A stretch of DNA of 50,196 bases. Source: a virus. This document shows positions 20,596 through 29,378 of the stretch, piece by piece. Within the stretch, counting starts at the first letter, position 1; every line of letters begins with the position of its first letter. Position numbers and translations under genes: made by a program. The DNA lies in the IMG/VR virus record IMGVR_UViG_3300036832_000479, positions 1 through 50,196 of that record; one strand, written 5' to 3'. The notes under the pieces are model-generated. The model was not told the origin of the DNA. It saw only the letters and a list, made by a program, of their open reading frames with translations, and searched no databases.

Positions 20596-21830
20596 CCTTC
20601 GACGCGGGCGAAGTCACGGTGTTCGGGAGCCGCAAATCGTCGTCAACGGTGCCGGCGCCGCAATGGTCGACGAATGCCCGCCACGTGGAAATCCTGCTGA
20701 CCTACGACGGGCAGGACATGACGCAGAACATCGCGCCCTATCTCACATCGTTCCGCTATGTCGACCGGACCATCAAGGACCAGATGGACGAACTGGCGAT
20801 CACCGTCCAGGACGTCGCCGGGCTCTGGAAGGGTTCCTGGTGGCCGGCTCAGGGATCGAAATTCGCCGCCAAAATCCAGGCGTTCAACTGGTTTACGGCG
20901 GGAGACGCGCTGGTGCGCGACTGCGGCTCATTCGAAATCGACGATCTGACGAGCACCGGGCCGCCGAACATCATGACCCTGTCGGCCGTCTCGGTCGGCA
21001 TCACGGCGAGCATCCGGCGCCAGGAGAACACGAAGGCGTGGGAGAATATCACCTGCAACGCCATCGCGCAGGATATCGCGACGCGCAACGGCTTCAGGCT
21101 GTTTTTCGACAGCTCGTACAACCCGATTTATGACCGTTTCGACCAGCGCGCCGAGTCCGATCTGGCCTTCCTTCAACGCGTCTGTGAATATACCGGGCTT
21201 AGTCTCAAGGTCACATCCGACACGATCGTCATATTCCGCGGCGAGGACTATGACGCCAAGGACCCGATACTTACCGTCATGATCGGGCAGGACGGGTATA
21301 TGGGGCATTCCTTCAATGCTAATTCTTGCGACGTCTATTCAGCCTGCGAGGTCAAATACTACCATCCGGGCCACAAGGAGCTGCTGACGTACCTGTACAA
21401 GCCGGACGGCATTTCCGGCACGCGCAAGGCGAAGAAGGAAAAAGGTGCCAAGGGCGGCGGCGGCTGGTCGACGGCGATCGATCCTAACACCCGGCTCCCG
21501 CTGGGCGCGTTCGGCGCGAGCAGCACTCAGGCGCAGATTCCTGAGCCGAAAATCGGGCAGGTGCTCAAGGTCAATCAGCGCTGCGGGTCGCTCGCGCAGG
21601 CTGAGCAGGTCGCCAAGGCGGCTCTGCGGGACAAGAACCTGCGGCAGACCAAGGGCACGCTGCGCTTCATGGGTCACCCTGTTCTCTATTCCGGCGCGAA
21701 CATCGCCGTGTCAGGCTTCGGGCGCTGGGACAGCGCGATCTGGGCAGTTGAGGAGATCACCCATAGTTACGCGAAAAACTCGGGCTACACGACCGAACTC
21801 CAGCTCCGCGGCACACTCGCAGGATACTGA
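20592..21830 (+). CDS. Baseplate hub protein (P2 gpD, late control D family)
   Basis: 412 residues from the ATG overlapping the X stop. The beta-rich hub has Thr-Ser-Phe-Arg-Tyr-Val-Asp, Tyr-Asp-Arg-Phe-Asp-Gln-Arg-Ala-Glu-Ser-Asp-Leu-Ala-Phe-Leu-Gln-Arg, and Gly-Leu-Ser-Leu-Lys-Val. This is the standard signature of gp27-like hub proteins at the centre of contractile-tail baseplates. A Lys/Gly-rich loop around 275-290 may be species-specific. Fits the family length (about 390). Confidence 0.9.
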   Translation: MTFDAGEVTVFGSRKSSSTVPAPQWSTNARHVEILLTYDGQDMTQNIAPYLTSFRYVDRTIKDQMDELAITVQDVAGLWKGSWWPAQGSKFAAKIQAFNWFTAGDALVRDCGSFEIDDLTSTGPPNIMTLSAVSVGITASIRRQENTKAWENITCNAIAQDIATRNGFRLFFDSSYNPIYDRFDQRAESDLAFLQRVCEYTGLSLKVTSDTIVIFRGEDYDAKDPILTVMIGQDGYMGHSFNANSCDVYSACEVKYYHPGHKELLTYLYKPDGISGTRKAKKEKGAKGGGGWSTAIDPNTRLPLGAFGASSTQAQIPEPKIGQVLKVNQRCGSLAQAEQVAKAALRDKNLRQTKGTLRFMGHPVLYSGANIAVSGFGRWDSAIWAVEEITHSYAKNSGYTTELQLRGTLAGY

Positions 21831-21831
21831 C

Positions 21832-22362
21832 ATGGCAGTTGGTTCAAAATCCGACCTTAACGGCTTGCTCGAAACAGTCGGGCAGCTTGTCCGCGTCGGC
21901 GTCGTCGTCTCGACCAACTTCGCCGCGGCAACCGCGCGCGTGCAGTTCGGCGACGCTGACGACCTTGTGTCCTACGACATGCAGATCGTTTTCCCTAAGA
22001 CGTCGAAGGACAAATTTTACAATATGCCGGATACGGGGGATCAGGTGGTTTGCCTGTTCCTGCCGAACGGGCTTGAACAAGGGTTCATCCTCGGCTCGGT
22101 CTACTCGACGGTGGACGTTCCGCCCGTGCAGTCGCCGGACAAGGATCACATCACCTATAGCGACGGGACGGTCATCGAATACGACCGGGCCGCCCACGTG
22201 CTGACGGCAAACGTGCAGGGCACGGCCACGATCCAGTCGACCGGCCTGCTGACCATCAAGGCGCCATCGATCGCGCTGACCGGCACCGTGACGGTGAACG
22301 GCGACCTGAGCACGACCGGCAACAGCTACGCCAAGACCCGCACCGGAGGACACCCCCCGTAA
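21832..22362 (+). CDS. Baseplate spike protein (P2 gpV-like)
   Basis: 176 residues. N-terminal OB-fold: Gly-Val-Val-Val-Ser-Thr-Asn-Phe, Arg-Val-Gln-Phe-Gly, Pro-Asp/Met-Pro-Asp-Thr-Gly-Asp-Gln-Val-Val-Cys-Leu-Phe-Leu-Pro-Asn-Gly, Gly-Phe-Ile-Leu-Gly-Ser-Val-Tyr-Ser. A repeat of beta strands follows for the triangular needle (Gly-Thr-Ala-Thr-Ile, Gly-Leu-Leu-Thr-Ile). Such spikes puncture the outer membrane. The C-terminus is Gly-Gly-His-Pro-Pro, without an obvious iron-binding HxH tip. Confidence 0.9.
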   Translation: MAVGSKSDLNGLLETVGQLVRVGVVVSTNFAAATARVQFGDADDLVSYDMQIVFPKTSKDKFYNMPDTGDQVVCLFLPNGLEQGFILGSVYSTVDVPPVQSPDKDHITYSDGTVIEYDRAAHVLTANVQGTATIQSTGLLTIKAPSIALTGTVTVNGDLSTTGNSYAKTRTGGHPP

Positions 22363-23090
22363 TGGCCGCGCTGCTTGAAAACCTCGGAAGCCTGGGCCGC
22401 GAGTCGCTGAACACGCTCGCGGTTACATCCGGAATCGGCATCCTCGGCGGCTCGCCGCTGGGATCGTTCGGTCAGCTCGTCTTCGAGTGCTCTCAGGTCA
22501 AGGTGCAGAATTGGGGCGAGTTTCAGCGGCACGCCGAATATGCGTTCGCTGACCACGAAGTGCTGGGTGGCAAGCCGGTTTCGGAGTGGACGGGCCCAGG
22601 GCTCGATGAGCTGCAAATCGAGATGACGTTCAACGCATCGCTGCTGAACGGCGATCCGGTCGCGGCCGTCGAGCAGCTTCGCACGATGGCGGGCAGCGGT
22701 ACGGCTCAGGCGCTCGTGCTGGTGGGGCAATCGCTCGGCAACTATACGATCCGCTCGATTGAAGACCAGTGGCTCTACGTGCGCCGCAACGGCCCTGAGA
22801 TCGTCACCGTCAGCGTGACCCTGCGCGAGTACGTGGAATCGGTCATCACGACGGCGCAGGCCAAGCAGCGTGACGATGAGCTCCACCGGAGCGACAGCGG
22901 CGTCGGCGGTCCCGCTCGCCTGCCGGGCGCACCGAACCCGCTCCAGCCGCGCAACCTGTCGCCTGATATCGATCCGGCGACCCGGCTCCCGAAAAACGAT
23001 GACGGCTCGCCCGACCTGGATTTGAACGATAACCCGGACAATGATTTTGGCGCGGGCGACGGCTCCGGCGACTCCAGCGGAGGCGGCTGA
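22362..23090 (+). CDS. Tail protein U (P2 gpU family)
   Basis: 242 residues, the ATG overlapping the V stop. The first 170 residues match gpU: Leu-Gly-Ser-Phe-Gly-Gln-Leu-Val-Phe, Glu-Leu-Gln-Ile-Glu-Met, Leu-Arg-Thr-Met-Ala-Gly-Ser-Gly and Asp-Gln-Trp-Leu. gpU helps terminate or stabilise the tail-baseplate junction. The last 70 residues are Asp/Gly/Ser/Pro-rich and disordered, an extension not usual for the family. Confidence 0.85.
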   Translation: MAALLENLGSLGRESLNTLAVTSGIGILGGSPLGSFGQLVFECSQVKVQNWGEFQRHAEYAFADHEVLGGKPVSEWTGPGLDELQIEMTFNASLLNGDPVAAVEQLRTMAGSGTAQALVLVGQSLGNYTIRSIEDQWLYVRRNGPEIVTVSVTLREYVESVITTAQAKQRDDELHRSDSGVGGPARLPGAPNPLQPRNLSPDIDPATRLPKNDDGSPDLDLNDNPDNDFGAGDGSGDSSGGG

Positions 23091-23440
23091 TGGCAACCAA
23101 TGCCGCTTTGGTCCTGGCCGGCGCTCCGCTCACCAATATCGTAATTGGCGCGACCGGCGTGCTGGCGATCGGGCAGAACGTCCAAACGATCCTGGCGACC
23201 ATGCGCGGCACGCTGTTCCTGGATCGCACCTTCGGCGTGGACGGCAACATGATCGATCTGCCGCAGCCTGTGGCCCGCCAGCGCTGGGTGTCGGACGTGA
23301 TCGCCCAAATCGAGAAGCAGGAGCCGCGGGTGCAGGTCACGGGCGTCAGCTTCGTGCCGCCCAATCCGCTTATCGACGCCGGCAACGGGGTGGCGATTCC
23401 GCAGGTAACGATCAAAATCCGGCCTGGGGTGCTCCTATGA
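23090..23440 (+). CDS. Baseplate wedge protein W (gp25-like)
   Basis: 116 residues. Leu-Phe-Leu-Asp-Arg-Thr-Phe-Gly-Val, then Ile-Glu-Lys-Gln-Glu-Pro-Arg-Val, and Lys-Ile-Arg-Pro at the end: the gp25/P2 W fold that initiates sheath assembly on the baseplate. Overlaps U and J by one to four bases in the usual U-W-J-I order. Confidence 0.88.
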   Translation: MATNAALVLAGAPLTNIVIGATGVLAIGQNVQTILATMRGTLFLDRTFGVDGNMIDLPQPVARQRWVSDVIAQIEKQEPRVQVTGVSFVPPNPLIDAGNGVAIPQVTIKIRPGVLL

Positions 23441-24570
23441 CGTTCGATATCAACAGTCTGCCGGACGTGCAGTTTGCCGACCTGGATACGGCCACGGTGC
23501 AATCGGCGATCATCACCTATTACGAAGGCTTGACGCTGTCGGTGCTCTATCCCGGCGATCCGGTGCGGCTTTTCCTCAGCACGCTCGCGGCCGTCATCGC
23601 CCAGCGCAACGTGCTCCTGGACTTCACCGGGAAAATGAACCTGTTGCGCTACGCGACCGGCGCCTATCTGGACCAGATCGCTGCGATGTACGACGTGCAG
23701 CGGCTTCAGCCGAGCTTTGCCGGCGCCATCGAACGGTTCAGCGTCGCCGCGCCGCAGCTCGCGGACCAGCCGATTCCGCAGGGCACGCGCGTCACGGCGG
23801 ACGGGCTGATCTATTTTGCAACCAAAGCGCTCGCCACGCTGCCTGCGGGCCTGCTGTATGTCGATATTCCGATTGAGGCGACGACGGCAGGGGCCGCAGC
23901 GAACGGCCTCGTGGCGGGCCAGATTTCGCGCCTTGTCGACCCGCTCCCGTTCGTCGTGAACGTCGCCAACACGATCGCGACCAGCGGCGGCGCCGACACG
24001 GAACAGGACGATCCGTTCCGCGCGCGCATCCAGCTTTCACCCGAATCCTTCTCGGTGGCCGGGCCGGAGCTGGCCTATGTGTTCTGGGCCGAGTCCGCCA
24101 ACCCGGATATCACCGACGTCTCGGTATGGTCGCCGAGCGACGGCGTGGTCAACGTCGCGATCCTGACCAGCGCGGGCATTCCCGATCCGGCATCCGAGGA
24201 AATCCAGGACGTGACGGCGGCGCTGTCAGCCAAGAACCGGCGGCCGCTGACCGACAAAGTCACGGTCATGCCGGCCGTGGCCTTCGCGGCGGACTTTACC
24301 GTAACGTGGTTCATCACGACGGATCAGGCGCCATACGAAGCGACGATCGCCACCAACGTCGCCGCGGCCGTGGCAAGCTATATCGCGTGGCAGACGGCAA
24401 GCATCGGCCTGGACCTTATCCCTGGCAAGCTGACGCAGCTCTGCCTTGAAGCCGGCGCCAAGCGGATCACGACGACCGGGCTCGTCTATACCGTCGTGGG
24501 GCAGGACAGCGTCGTGCAGTTCGCGGTGAACAATAATCGGATCATCTTCGGCGGGATCGAGGCGCCCTGA
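23437..24570 (+). CDS. Baseplate assembly protein J
   Basis: 377 residues from the ATG overlapping the W stop; a longer in-frame upstream extension is rejected. It includes Pro-Ile-Pro-Gln-Gly-Thr-Arg-Val near 110-120, Gly-Ala-Ala-Ala-Asn-Gly-Leu-Val-Ala-Gly-Gln, and Asp-Asp-Pro-Phe-Arg-Ala-Arg-Ile. These are the hallmarks of P2 J/gp6-like wedge proteins that dimerise in the baseplate. Intact domain length. Confidence 0.9.
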   Translation: MTFDINSLPDVQFADLDTATVQSAIITYYEGLTLSVLYPGDPVRLFLSTLAAVIAQRNVLLDFTGKMNLLRYATGAYLDQIAAMYDVQRLQPSFAGAIERFSVAAPQLADQPIPQGTRVTADGLIYFATKALATLPAGLLYVDIPIEATTAGAAANGLVAGQISRLVDPLPFVVNVANTIATSGGADTEQDDPFRARIQLSPESFSVAGPELAYVFWAESANPDITDVSVWSPSDGVVNVAILTSAGIPDPASEEIQDVTAALSAKNRRPLTDKVTVMPAVAFAADFTVTWFITTDQAPYEATIATNVAAAVASYIAWQTASIGLDLIPGKLTQLCLEAGAKRITTTGLVYTVVGQDSVVQFAVNNNRIIFGGIEAP

Positions 24571-25343
24571 TGGTCGACCTAGTCGGCACGCCATTCGGGG
24601 ATTTGCTGCCATCGTCTGTTGCATCAGACCCGCAGTTCGTTGCGGCGGCCGCCACGCTTGACGCGATGTTCGCCGAAACCGACGCGCAGGTGCAGAACGT
24701 CCTGATCTGGTCGCGGCTCGACGAAATCACCGAGCCCGAGCTGTCGTCGCTTGCGTGGCAGGTTCACCTTGACGGGTTTGAAGGCTATGCGCTCGCCACC
24801 AGCGACGCGCAGAAACAAGCGCTGATCGCGGAGTCGTTTCGACTCCACATGTACAAGGGCACCCGCTGGTCGCTCGAGCGCATTTTCACTCTGCTCGGCA
24901 TGACCGGGACGATCACGGAATGGTGGGAAGCCATCCCGCCGTTCAACCCCTACGAATTCGACATTGAGGTCGACGCGGCGAGTCACACGATCGATCAGAA
25001 TTTTTACGACTCGCTCTTTCAGATGATCGACGCGTTGAAGAACGTCCGATCACATCTGCGCAATTTCAAAGTATCGATGAGCAATACCGGCTCCGTTCCG
25101 GTCGTGGCAAGCACGGCGATGCTTGGCCTAATGAATACGATTTACCCGTTTGAGCTGACTGATTTCACCGTTGCCTACCCGACGCCGGTCATCGGCGCCG
25201 GATATCAGGCGATATGGACGATCAGACTTCTTCCCTACGCCTTTACGCTCGCTGATTTCGCCATCTCTCACCCGGTGCCGTACATGGGCAGCGGGTATCA
25301 ATCGACGTGGACGATGAAAACAACTCCGGTCGGGAGCACCTAA
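24570..25343 (+). CDS. Baseplate protein I with added C-terminal repeats
   Basis: 257 residues, ATG overlapping the J stop. The first 180 residues have the gpI features: Glu-Ile-Thr-Glu-Pro-Glu-Leu-Ser-Ser-Leu-Ala-Trp-Gln, a Gly-Thr-Arg-Trp-Ser-Leu-Glu-Arg helix, and Val-Arg-Ser-His-Leu-Arg. The last 60 residues contain two similar units (Phe-Thr-[Val/Leu]-Ala then Pro-Val ... Gly-[Ala/Ser]-Gly-Tyr-Gln-[Ala/Ser]-[Ile/Thr]-Trp-Thr-[Ile/Met]), perhaps a fibre-attachment site. Directly followed by the fibre genes. Confidence 0.85.
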   Translation: MVDLVGTPFGDLLPSSVASDPQFVAAAATLDAMFAETDAQVQNVLIWSRLDEITEPELSSLAWQVHLDGFEGYALATSDAQKQALIAESFRLHMYKGTRWSLERIFTLLGMTGTITEWWEAIPPFNPYEFDIEVDAASHTIDQNFYDSLFQMIDALKNVRSHLRNFKVSMSNTGSVPVVASTAMLGLMNTIYPFELTDFTVAYPTPVIGAGYQAIWTIRLLPYAFTLADFAISHPVPYMGSGYQSTWTMKTTPVGST

Positions 25344-25344
25344 A

Positions 25345-26727
25345 ATGGCGCAGCAATATGGGACATTCCTCACCCCGGCCGGCGAAGCGGCATTTGCCCA
25401 GGCGGTCGCGACCGGGAAGGACGTGGTGATCAGCTTCGCCGGAATTGGTGACGGCAACGGCTCCGAGTACATGCCAGTGGACGGCCAGACCGACCTGAAA
25501 AATCAGGTCTATGAGTGCCCGGTCAACTCGGTTTACATCGACACCAGCAACCCAAACTGGGTTGATGTCGAAATCTATATCCCGGAGACGGTCGGCGGCT
25601 GGACCATCCGCGAAGTCAGCATCAAGGATGCCAACCATGTACCGCTAGCAGTTGGCACCTATCCGAGCAGCTACAAGCCGGTCCTGGCGGCCGGCTCGGC
25701 GGTCGGCGTCTACATCAAATTCATTTTGCAGGTGGTGAATGCCTCGGCGGTTTCAATCGTCATCGACCCGTCCATCGTGCTCGCGACCCGGCAGTATGTG
25801 GATAGCGCGATTGCCGCTCACGCCGCGCTGACCAATGTCCACGGCGCGACGGTCGCGGCGACGGCGAACCGGATTATTATTCGCGATGCGAACGGACGGG
25901 CGCAGATCGCGGCACCCGCTGCGGCGGCTGATATCGCGCGGCTGGCGGATATCACGGCGGGCACGCGGATCATTGCGACCGCCGCAGTAAATTTTTACGT
26001 GCGCACCGATGGAAATGACGCGAACAACGGGCTCGCGAACACGCCAGCCGGCGCATTCAAGACGATTATGGCGGCGACGTGGAATTTGCTAAAGTATGAC
26101 TTTCGCAATAATGGCGTAACTATTAACATTGCCGCCGGGACGTACAATGAACACGTCTTGGTTGGTCCTGTTCTTCTAAGCTCTGCATTCGGCGGACTAA
26201 CTTACGCAGGTGCCGGCGTCGGCCAAACGATTGTCAACGGCCCGACATCGCCTGGAAATTTGCAGGGTTCCGCCGCCGTCACAGGCTGGATTCAGCATCA
26301 ATGGACGGGATGCACATTTAAGGTCGTTGACGCAAATGCCGCAATCGTGAACGCGGATGATAATGTTCTGATCTTGACGAACTGCGAATTTTTGGCAACG
26401 GCTGCGGGACAAATTGGCGTCGTTACCTTGCTTACCGCAAGCTGCAACCTTTTAGGCATGAAAATAACCGGCGCATTTAATTACGTTCTAAGCGGACAGT
26501 GCAATTTAGGCGCTAGTACATGGACCGTATCTGGGTCGGTATCAACCGCGTTTTTCTACATAAACGCGCCTGTATACGGTGGATCATCCCAAGTCGTAAC
26601 ATTTACCGGCTCGATGACTGGCCCAAAATATTTAGTGACTTATAACGGCGTTTTAACGCTTGCCGGCACGGTCCTGCCGGGCTCGACGGCGGGCACGACA
26701 TCAACCGGCGGGCAGGTTATTCCTTAA
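25345..26727 (+). CDS. Tail fibre protein 1, beta-helix tip
   Basis: 460 residues. Residues 1-155 are the P2 H-type fibre N-terminus (Phe-Ala-Gly-Ile-Gly-Asp-Gly-Asn-Gly, Val-Gly-Gly-Trp-[Thr/Phe]-Ile-Arg-Glu-Val-Ser, Tyr-Pro-Ser-Ser-Tyr-Lys-Pro), which docks to the baseplate. From about residue 215 the sequence becomes a repetitive Val/Thr/Asn-rich beta-helix (Asp-Gly-Asn-Asp-Ala-Asn-Asn-Gly-Leu ... Ala-Phe-Lys-Thr-Ile), a fold typical of receptor-binding or depolymerase tips. The coding DNA from about 26040 to 26650 is visibly less GC-rich, a sign of exchange. Enzyme activity not proven. Confidence 0.82.
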   Translation: MAQQYGTFLTPAGEAAFAQAVATGKDVVISFAGIGDGNGSEYMPVDGQTDLKNQVYECPVNSVYIDTSNPNWVDVEIYIPETVGGWTIREVSIKDANHVPLAVGTYPSSYKPVLAAGSAVGVYIKFILQVVNASAVSIVIDPSIVLATRQYVDSAIAAHAALTNVHGATVAATANRIIIRDANGRAQIAAPAAAADIARLADITAGTRIIATAAVNFYVRTDGNDANNGLANTPAGAFKTIMAATWNLLKYDFRNNGVTINIAAGTYNEHVLVGPVLLSSAFGGLTYAGAGVGQTIVNGPTSPGNLQGSAAVTGWIQHQWTGCTFKVVDANAAIVNADDNVLILTNCEFLATAAGQIGVVTLLTASCNLLGMKITGAFNYVLSGQCNLGASTWTVSGSVSTAFFYINAPVYGGSSQVVTFTGSMTGPKYLVTYNGVLTLAGTVLPGSTAGTTSTGGQVIP

Positions 26728-26740
26728 GGAGTCGCGAACC

Positions 26741-28642
26741 ATGGCGCAAACCTACGGCACGATCCTGACCCCGGCTGGGGTTACGGCGTTCGCCAACGCC
26801 GCGACGAATGGCACCAAGGTTGCGATCAGCTTTGCCGGGATCGGCGATGGCAACGGCGCTGAATATCTGCCGGCGGATGGGCAAACGGCGCTCAAAAATC
26901 AGGTTTATAATTGCCCGGTTAATTCGATGTACATCGATCCGTCAAATCCGAACTGGATTGACGTCGACATATATCTAGCGGAAACCGTGGGCGGCTGGTT
27001 TATCCGGGAAGTCTCGATCGAGGACAATAATCATGTCCCGCTCGCAATTGGCACATACCCAAGCAGTTATAAGCCCGTGACCGGCGCCGGCTCGGCGGTT
27101 GGAACGTATATTAAATTCGTCATGCAGGTAACGAACGCATCGCTTGCCACTCTCACCATCGACCCATCGGTTGTCCTGGCAACCCGGCAGTATGTGGACG
27201 CACAGGACGCGAAGGATCTGCCGCTGACCGGTGGGACGCTGACCGGCTCGCTCGATATCGCTCCAGCGAGCGGGCCAGCCAATCTCGGAATCGACGCGGC
27301 GGCGGACGCGACGCAAATCACTTTCCGCAAAGGTCCCGGCAAAGGGGCCTATATCGTCAGCGCAACAGGGAGCAGCGTTCGCTGGTCAATGCAGCTTGGC
27401 GATGGTGGGGCCGAAGGCGGCAGCAATGCCGGGTCAGATTTCCGGCTTGTGCGCTTTAACGACAGCGGCGCGGTCATCGATCAGCCTTTGGTTATTAACC
27501 GCGCGACGGGAAAGGTACAGCTAACCCAAAATCTTGCAATCGGCGGATATATAGAACCGGCTGGCAATGCACCTGTGGGCGTTCTCTGGGGAAATACATT
27601 TAATGGCGTCTACTTCAACGGCAATTTATATAGCGACGGCACTAATTGGCGGGCAATGGCGACCGGCTATGCTTCATCGTTCTCGGTGCCACGCGGCGGC
27701 GTGGGAACCTATACTTGGTATGGAACGACCGCATCGATCTCGGCTGGTACGGTTGCAGCGTTAAGCTTGCTTGCCACACTGACACCGAAAGCCAACTTCA
27801 CGGTCGGCCCATATACAGAGCCAGCTAATATTGCAGCGCAGGGCGGCGATATATTCGCGAAGAGCTTTCACGGGGTAAATGTCGGCGGCAATTCCTATTA
27901 CGATGGCACGCAATCCAGGGCGATTGCTGCGGGCTATGTTTCGTCGTACTCATTCCCGCAGTCAACTAACGGGAGCTATATTTGGGCAATTAGTCCGGTG
28001 CAGCAAGCGGCGGATGCTCCTGCCGGGTTTAACAATGTCATGACGCTCGACCAGACGGCCAATTTGACGCTTAACGGCTTAAGCGCGTCGAACCCGACTA
28101 TAACGTTAAACGCGTTTCCCTCGCCACAAGCCAACTACCTGCAAGGGCGCAAGAACGGCGTTCCACGTTGGACAATCTCGCCCGGCGACGGGACCGCCGA
28201 GGGCGGCAGCAATGCAGGATCGCTCTTTCTCATAAACTCAAATAACGATGCGGGAACCTACAATTTCACGCTAATGGGCGGCAGCCGTGCCAACGGAGTC
28301 GCGACATTCCCGCAACCCATCGTTAACGGTTCCGACTCGCGTCTCAAAGATCACGTGCGACCGATCAAGCACGCGCTGGAAACCGTCGAGCGGCTTAAGG
28401 GCGTTTCCTTCCATCGGCTCGGCCAAGACAAGGATACGCGCGAGATTGGATTCCTGGCGCAGGATTTGCGTGAAATCGTGCCGGAAAGCGTGCAGGAATC
28501 GAGCCTCACGCTAGCGCAGGTGGGCGGCAAAGGCGACGATCCCATGCTTGCCGTTTCCTACGGCCCGATGGTCGCGCTGCTCGCCGAAGCCGTAAAAGAG
28601 CTGTCCGCCAAGGTCAAGGAGTTGGAGGCCAAGCTGAAATGA
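26741..28642 (+). CDS. Tail fibre protein 2 with S74 self-cleaving chaperone
   Basis: 633 residues from the ATG after AAGGAGTCG. The N-terminal 155 residues are a close paralogue of fibre 1. The shaft contains two repeated modules (Asn-Ala-Gly-Ser ... with Gly-Gly-Ser-Asn-Ala-Gly-Ser; and Tyr-x-Asp-Gly-Thr ... Ala-x-Gly-Tyr-[Ala/Val]-Ser-Ser). The C-terminus is a peptidase S74 intramolecular chaperone: Gly-Ser-Asp-Ser-Arg-Leu-Lys-Asp, then Ile-Gly-Phe-Leu-Ala-Gln-Asp-Leu and a coiled-coil end. S74 domains trimerise the fibre and cut themselves off at the Ser-Asp site. Two separate fibres suggest dual receptor use or alternative expression. Confidence 0.88.
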   Translation: MAQTYGTILTPAGVTAFANAATNGTKVAISFAGIGDGNGAEYLPADGQTALKNQVYNCPVNSMYIDPSNPNWIDVDIYLAETVGGWFIREVSIEDNNHVPLAIGTYPSSYKPVTGAGSAVGTYIKFVMQVTNASLATLTIDPSVVLATRQYVDAQDAKDLPLTGGTLTGSLDIAPASGPANLGIDAAADATQITFRKGPGKGAYIVSATGSSVRWSMQLGDGGAEGGSNAGSDFRLVRFNDSGAVIDQPLVINRATGKVQLTQNLAIGGYIEPAGNAPVGVLWGNTFNGVYFNGNLYSDGTNWRAMATGYASSFSVPRGGVGTYTWYGTTASISAGTVAALSLLATLTPKANFTVGPYTEPANIAAQGGDIFAKSFHGVNVGGNSYYDGTQSRAIAAGYVSSYSFPQSTNGSYIWAISPVQQAADAPAGFNNVMTLDQTANLTLNGLSASNPTITLNAFPSPQANYLQGRKNGVPRWTISPGDGTAEGGSNAGSLFLINSNNDAGTYNFTLMGGSRANGVATFPQPIVNGSDSRLKDHVRPIKHALETVERLKGVSFHRLGQDKDTREIGFLAQDLREIVPESVQESSLTLAQVGGKGDDPMLAVSYGPMVALLAEAVKELSAKVKELEAKLK

Positions 28643-28833
28643 TCGAGTCCGGGTTCCTCCTGCGCCGCGCGCGCGCCCTGGCCGCAGACGCCGAGCAGAG
28701 GCCGTGGACGCGTGAAAGCGTGGTCGGCTGGATTGCACTCGCGACCCGAACCGCACTCGCCACAGGCGACCAGGAGGCCGCTGACGCGCTATCCTGGATA
28801 CTGCGCGGCGTGCGCTGCCGGGAGGAAATATGA
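28639..28833 (+). CDS. Small late protein, 64 aa
   Basis: ATGA overlap with the fibre gene and GTGA/ATGA-style overlap with the next. The product is helical and Arg/Ala-rich, with Trp-Thr-Arg-Glu-Ser-Val-Val-Gly-Trp and Ala-Leu-Ser-Trp-Ile. By position it could be a fibre-assembly factor, but it resembles no tail-assembly chaperone that I know. Confidence 0.55.
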   Translation: MIESGFLLRRARALAADAEQRPWTRESVVGWIALATRTALATGDQEAADALSWILRGVRCREEI

Positions 28834-29051
28834 TCAGGCCGTCAACCGACCTCGCGACGTGGATGGCGTGGCTCGACCGATTCAAGATCGGGCACGAATG
28901 CCTGGGCGCAGACGACAACCCCTATGGGTGGCCCGGCATCGTCCTGGAACTGGCATCCGGTGAGGGCAACGTGCTCGGCCACAAGGGCCGCCGGGCGTCG
29001 CTGCGCTTCGATCAGGAGGGCAGTTTCCAAGGGCTCTACCTTTGGGGTTAG
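28830..29051 (+). CDS. Small late protein, 73 aa
   Basis: Last gene of the late operon, starting in an overlap with the preceding stop. It has Trp-Met-Ala-Trp-Leu-Asp-Arg, an Asp-Asn-Pro-Tyr-Gly-Trp-Pro-Gly turn and a beta-rich C-terminus (Leu-Arg-Phe-Asp-Gln-Glu-Gly). Soluble; no signal or membrane segment. Function not recognised. Confidence 0.55.
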   Translation: MIRPSTDLATWMAWLDRFKIGHECLGADDNPYGWPGIVLELASGEGNVLGHKGRRASLRFDQEGSFQGLYLWG

Positions 29052-29067
29052 CACGGGACTCACGAAA

Positions 29068-29090
29068 TGGTAGATAATTTGGTAGATAAT
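29068..29090 (+). repeat. Left pair of putative integrase arm-type sites
   Basis: Two perfect copies of TGGTAGATAAT at 29068-29078 and 29080-29090, spaced exactly 12 bases start to start. They are related to the pair beside the integrase start. Confidence 0.6.
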
Positions 29091-29311
29091 CGATCCAGCC
29101 GCCGAGGCAAAACGTTTTATAACAACAGGTTACGCTGCATTGTGGCGTTCTCGGCAAGAACGCGAAACGGTATCACGGGCATTCCCGGAATATCCCGGAA
29201 CGTCCCGCTGGATCATCAGGATGGCCTTATAATCGTTGGGGTTTTTCGCGTCGGCCGCTAAAAACGGGCAAATTTGGCAGATTGCCTGGGGCGCCGCGGT
29301 GAGCGTCTATC

Positions 29312-29333
29312 TGGTAGACAATTGGTAGAGAGT
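29312..29333 (+). repeat. Right pair of putative integrase arm-type sites
   Basis: TGGTAGACAAT at 29312-29322 and an adjoining TGGTAGAGAGT at 29323-29333, spaced 11 bases, 46 bases before the integrase ATG. With the left pair they bracket about 220 bases, as P and P' arms do in attP. Confidence 0.6.
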
Positions 29334-29378
29334 TGGGTTATCCCTTCGGCGAGCACATGCCAGAAAGGGACTTAACCG

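Larger units (their letters stand above)
29052..29378. other. Probable attP region between late operon and integrase
   Basis: 327 bases without a convincing gene. Two pairs of TGGTAGA-type direct repeats lie near its ends (29068-29090 and 29312-29333), the layout of integrase arm sites around a core. Between them are a TCCCGGAA direct repeat (about 29187-29205) and a loose TTTTT...AAAAA hairpin near 29240-29270. The exchange core itself cannot be identified without a host attB. Confidence 0.5.

Noticed and set aside
29067-29261. 64-codon frame in the attP region
   Set aside because: No ribosome site, crosses the arm-type repeats and has unbiased composition; better explained as site DNA.
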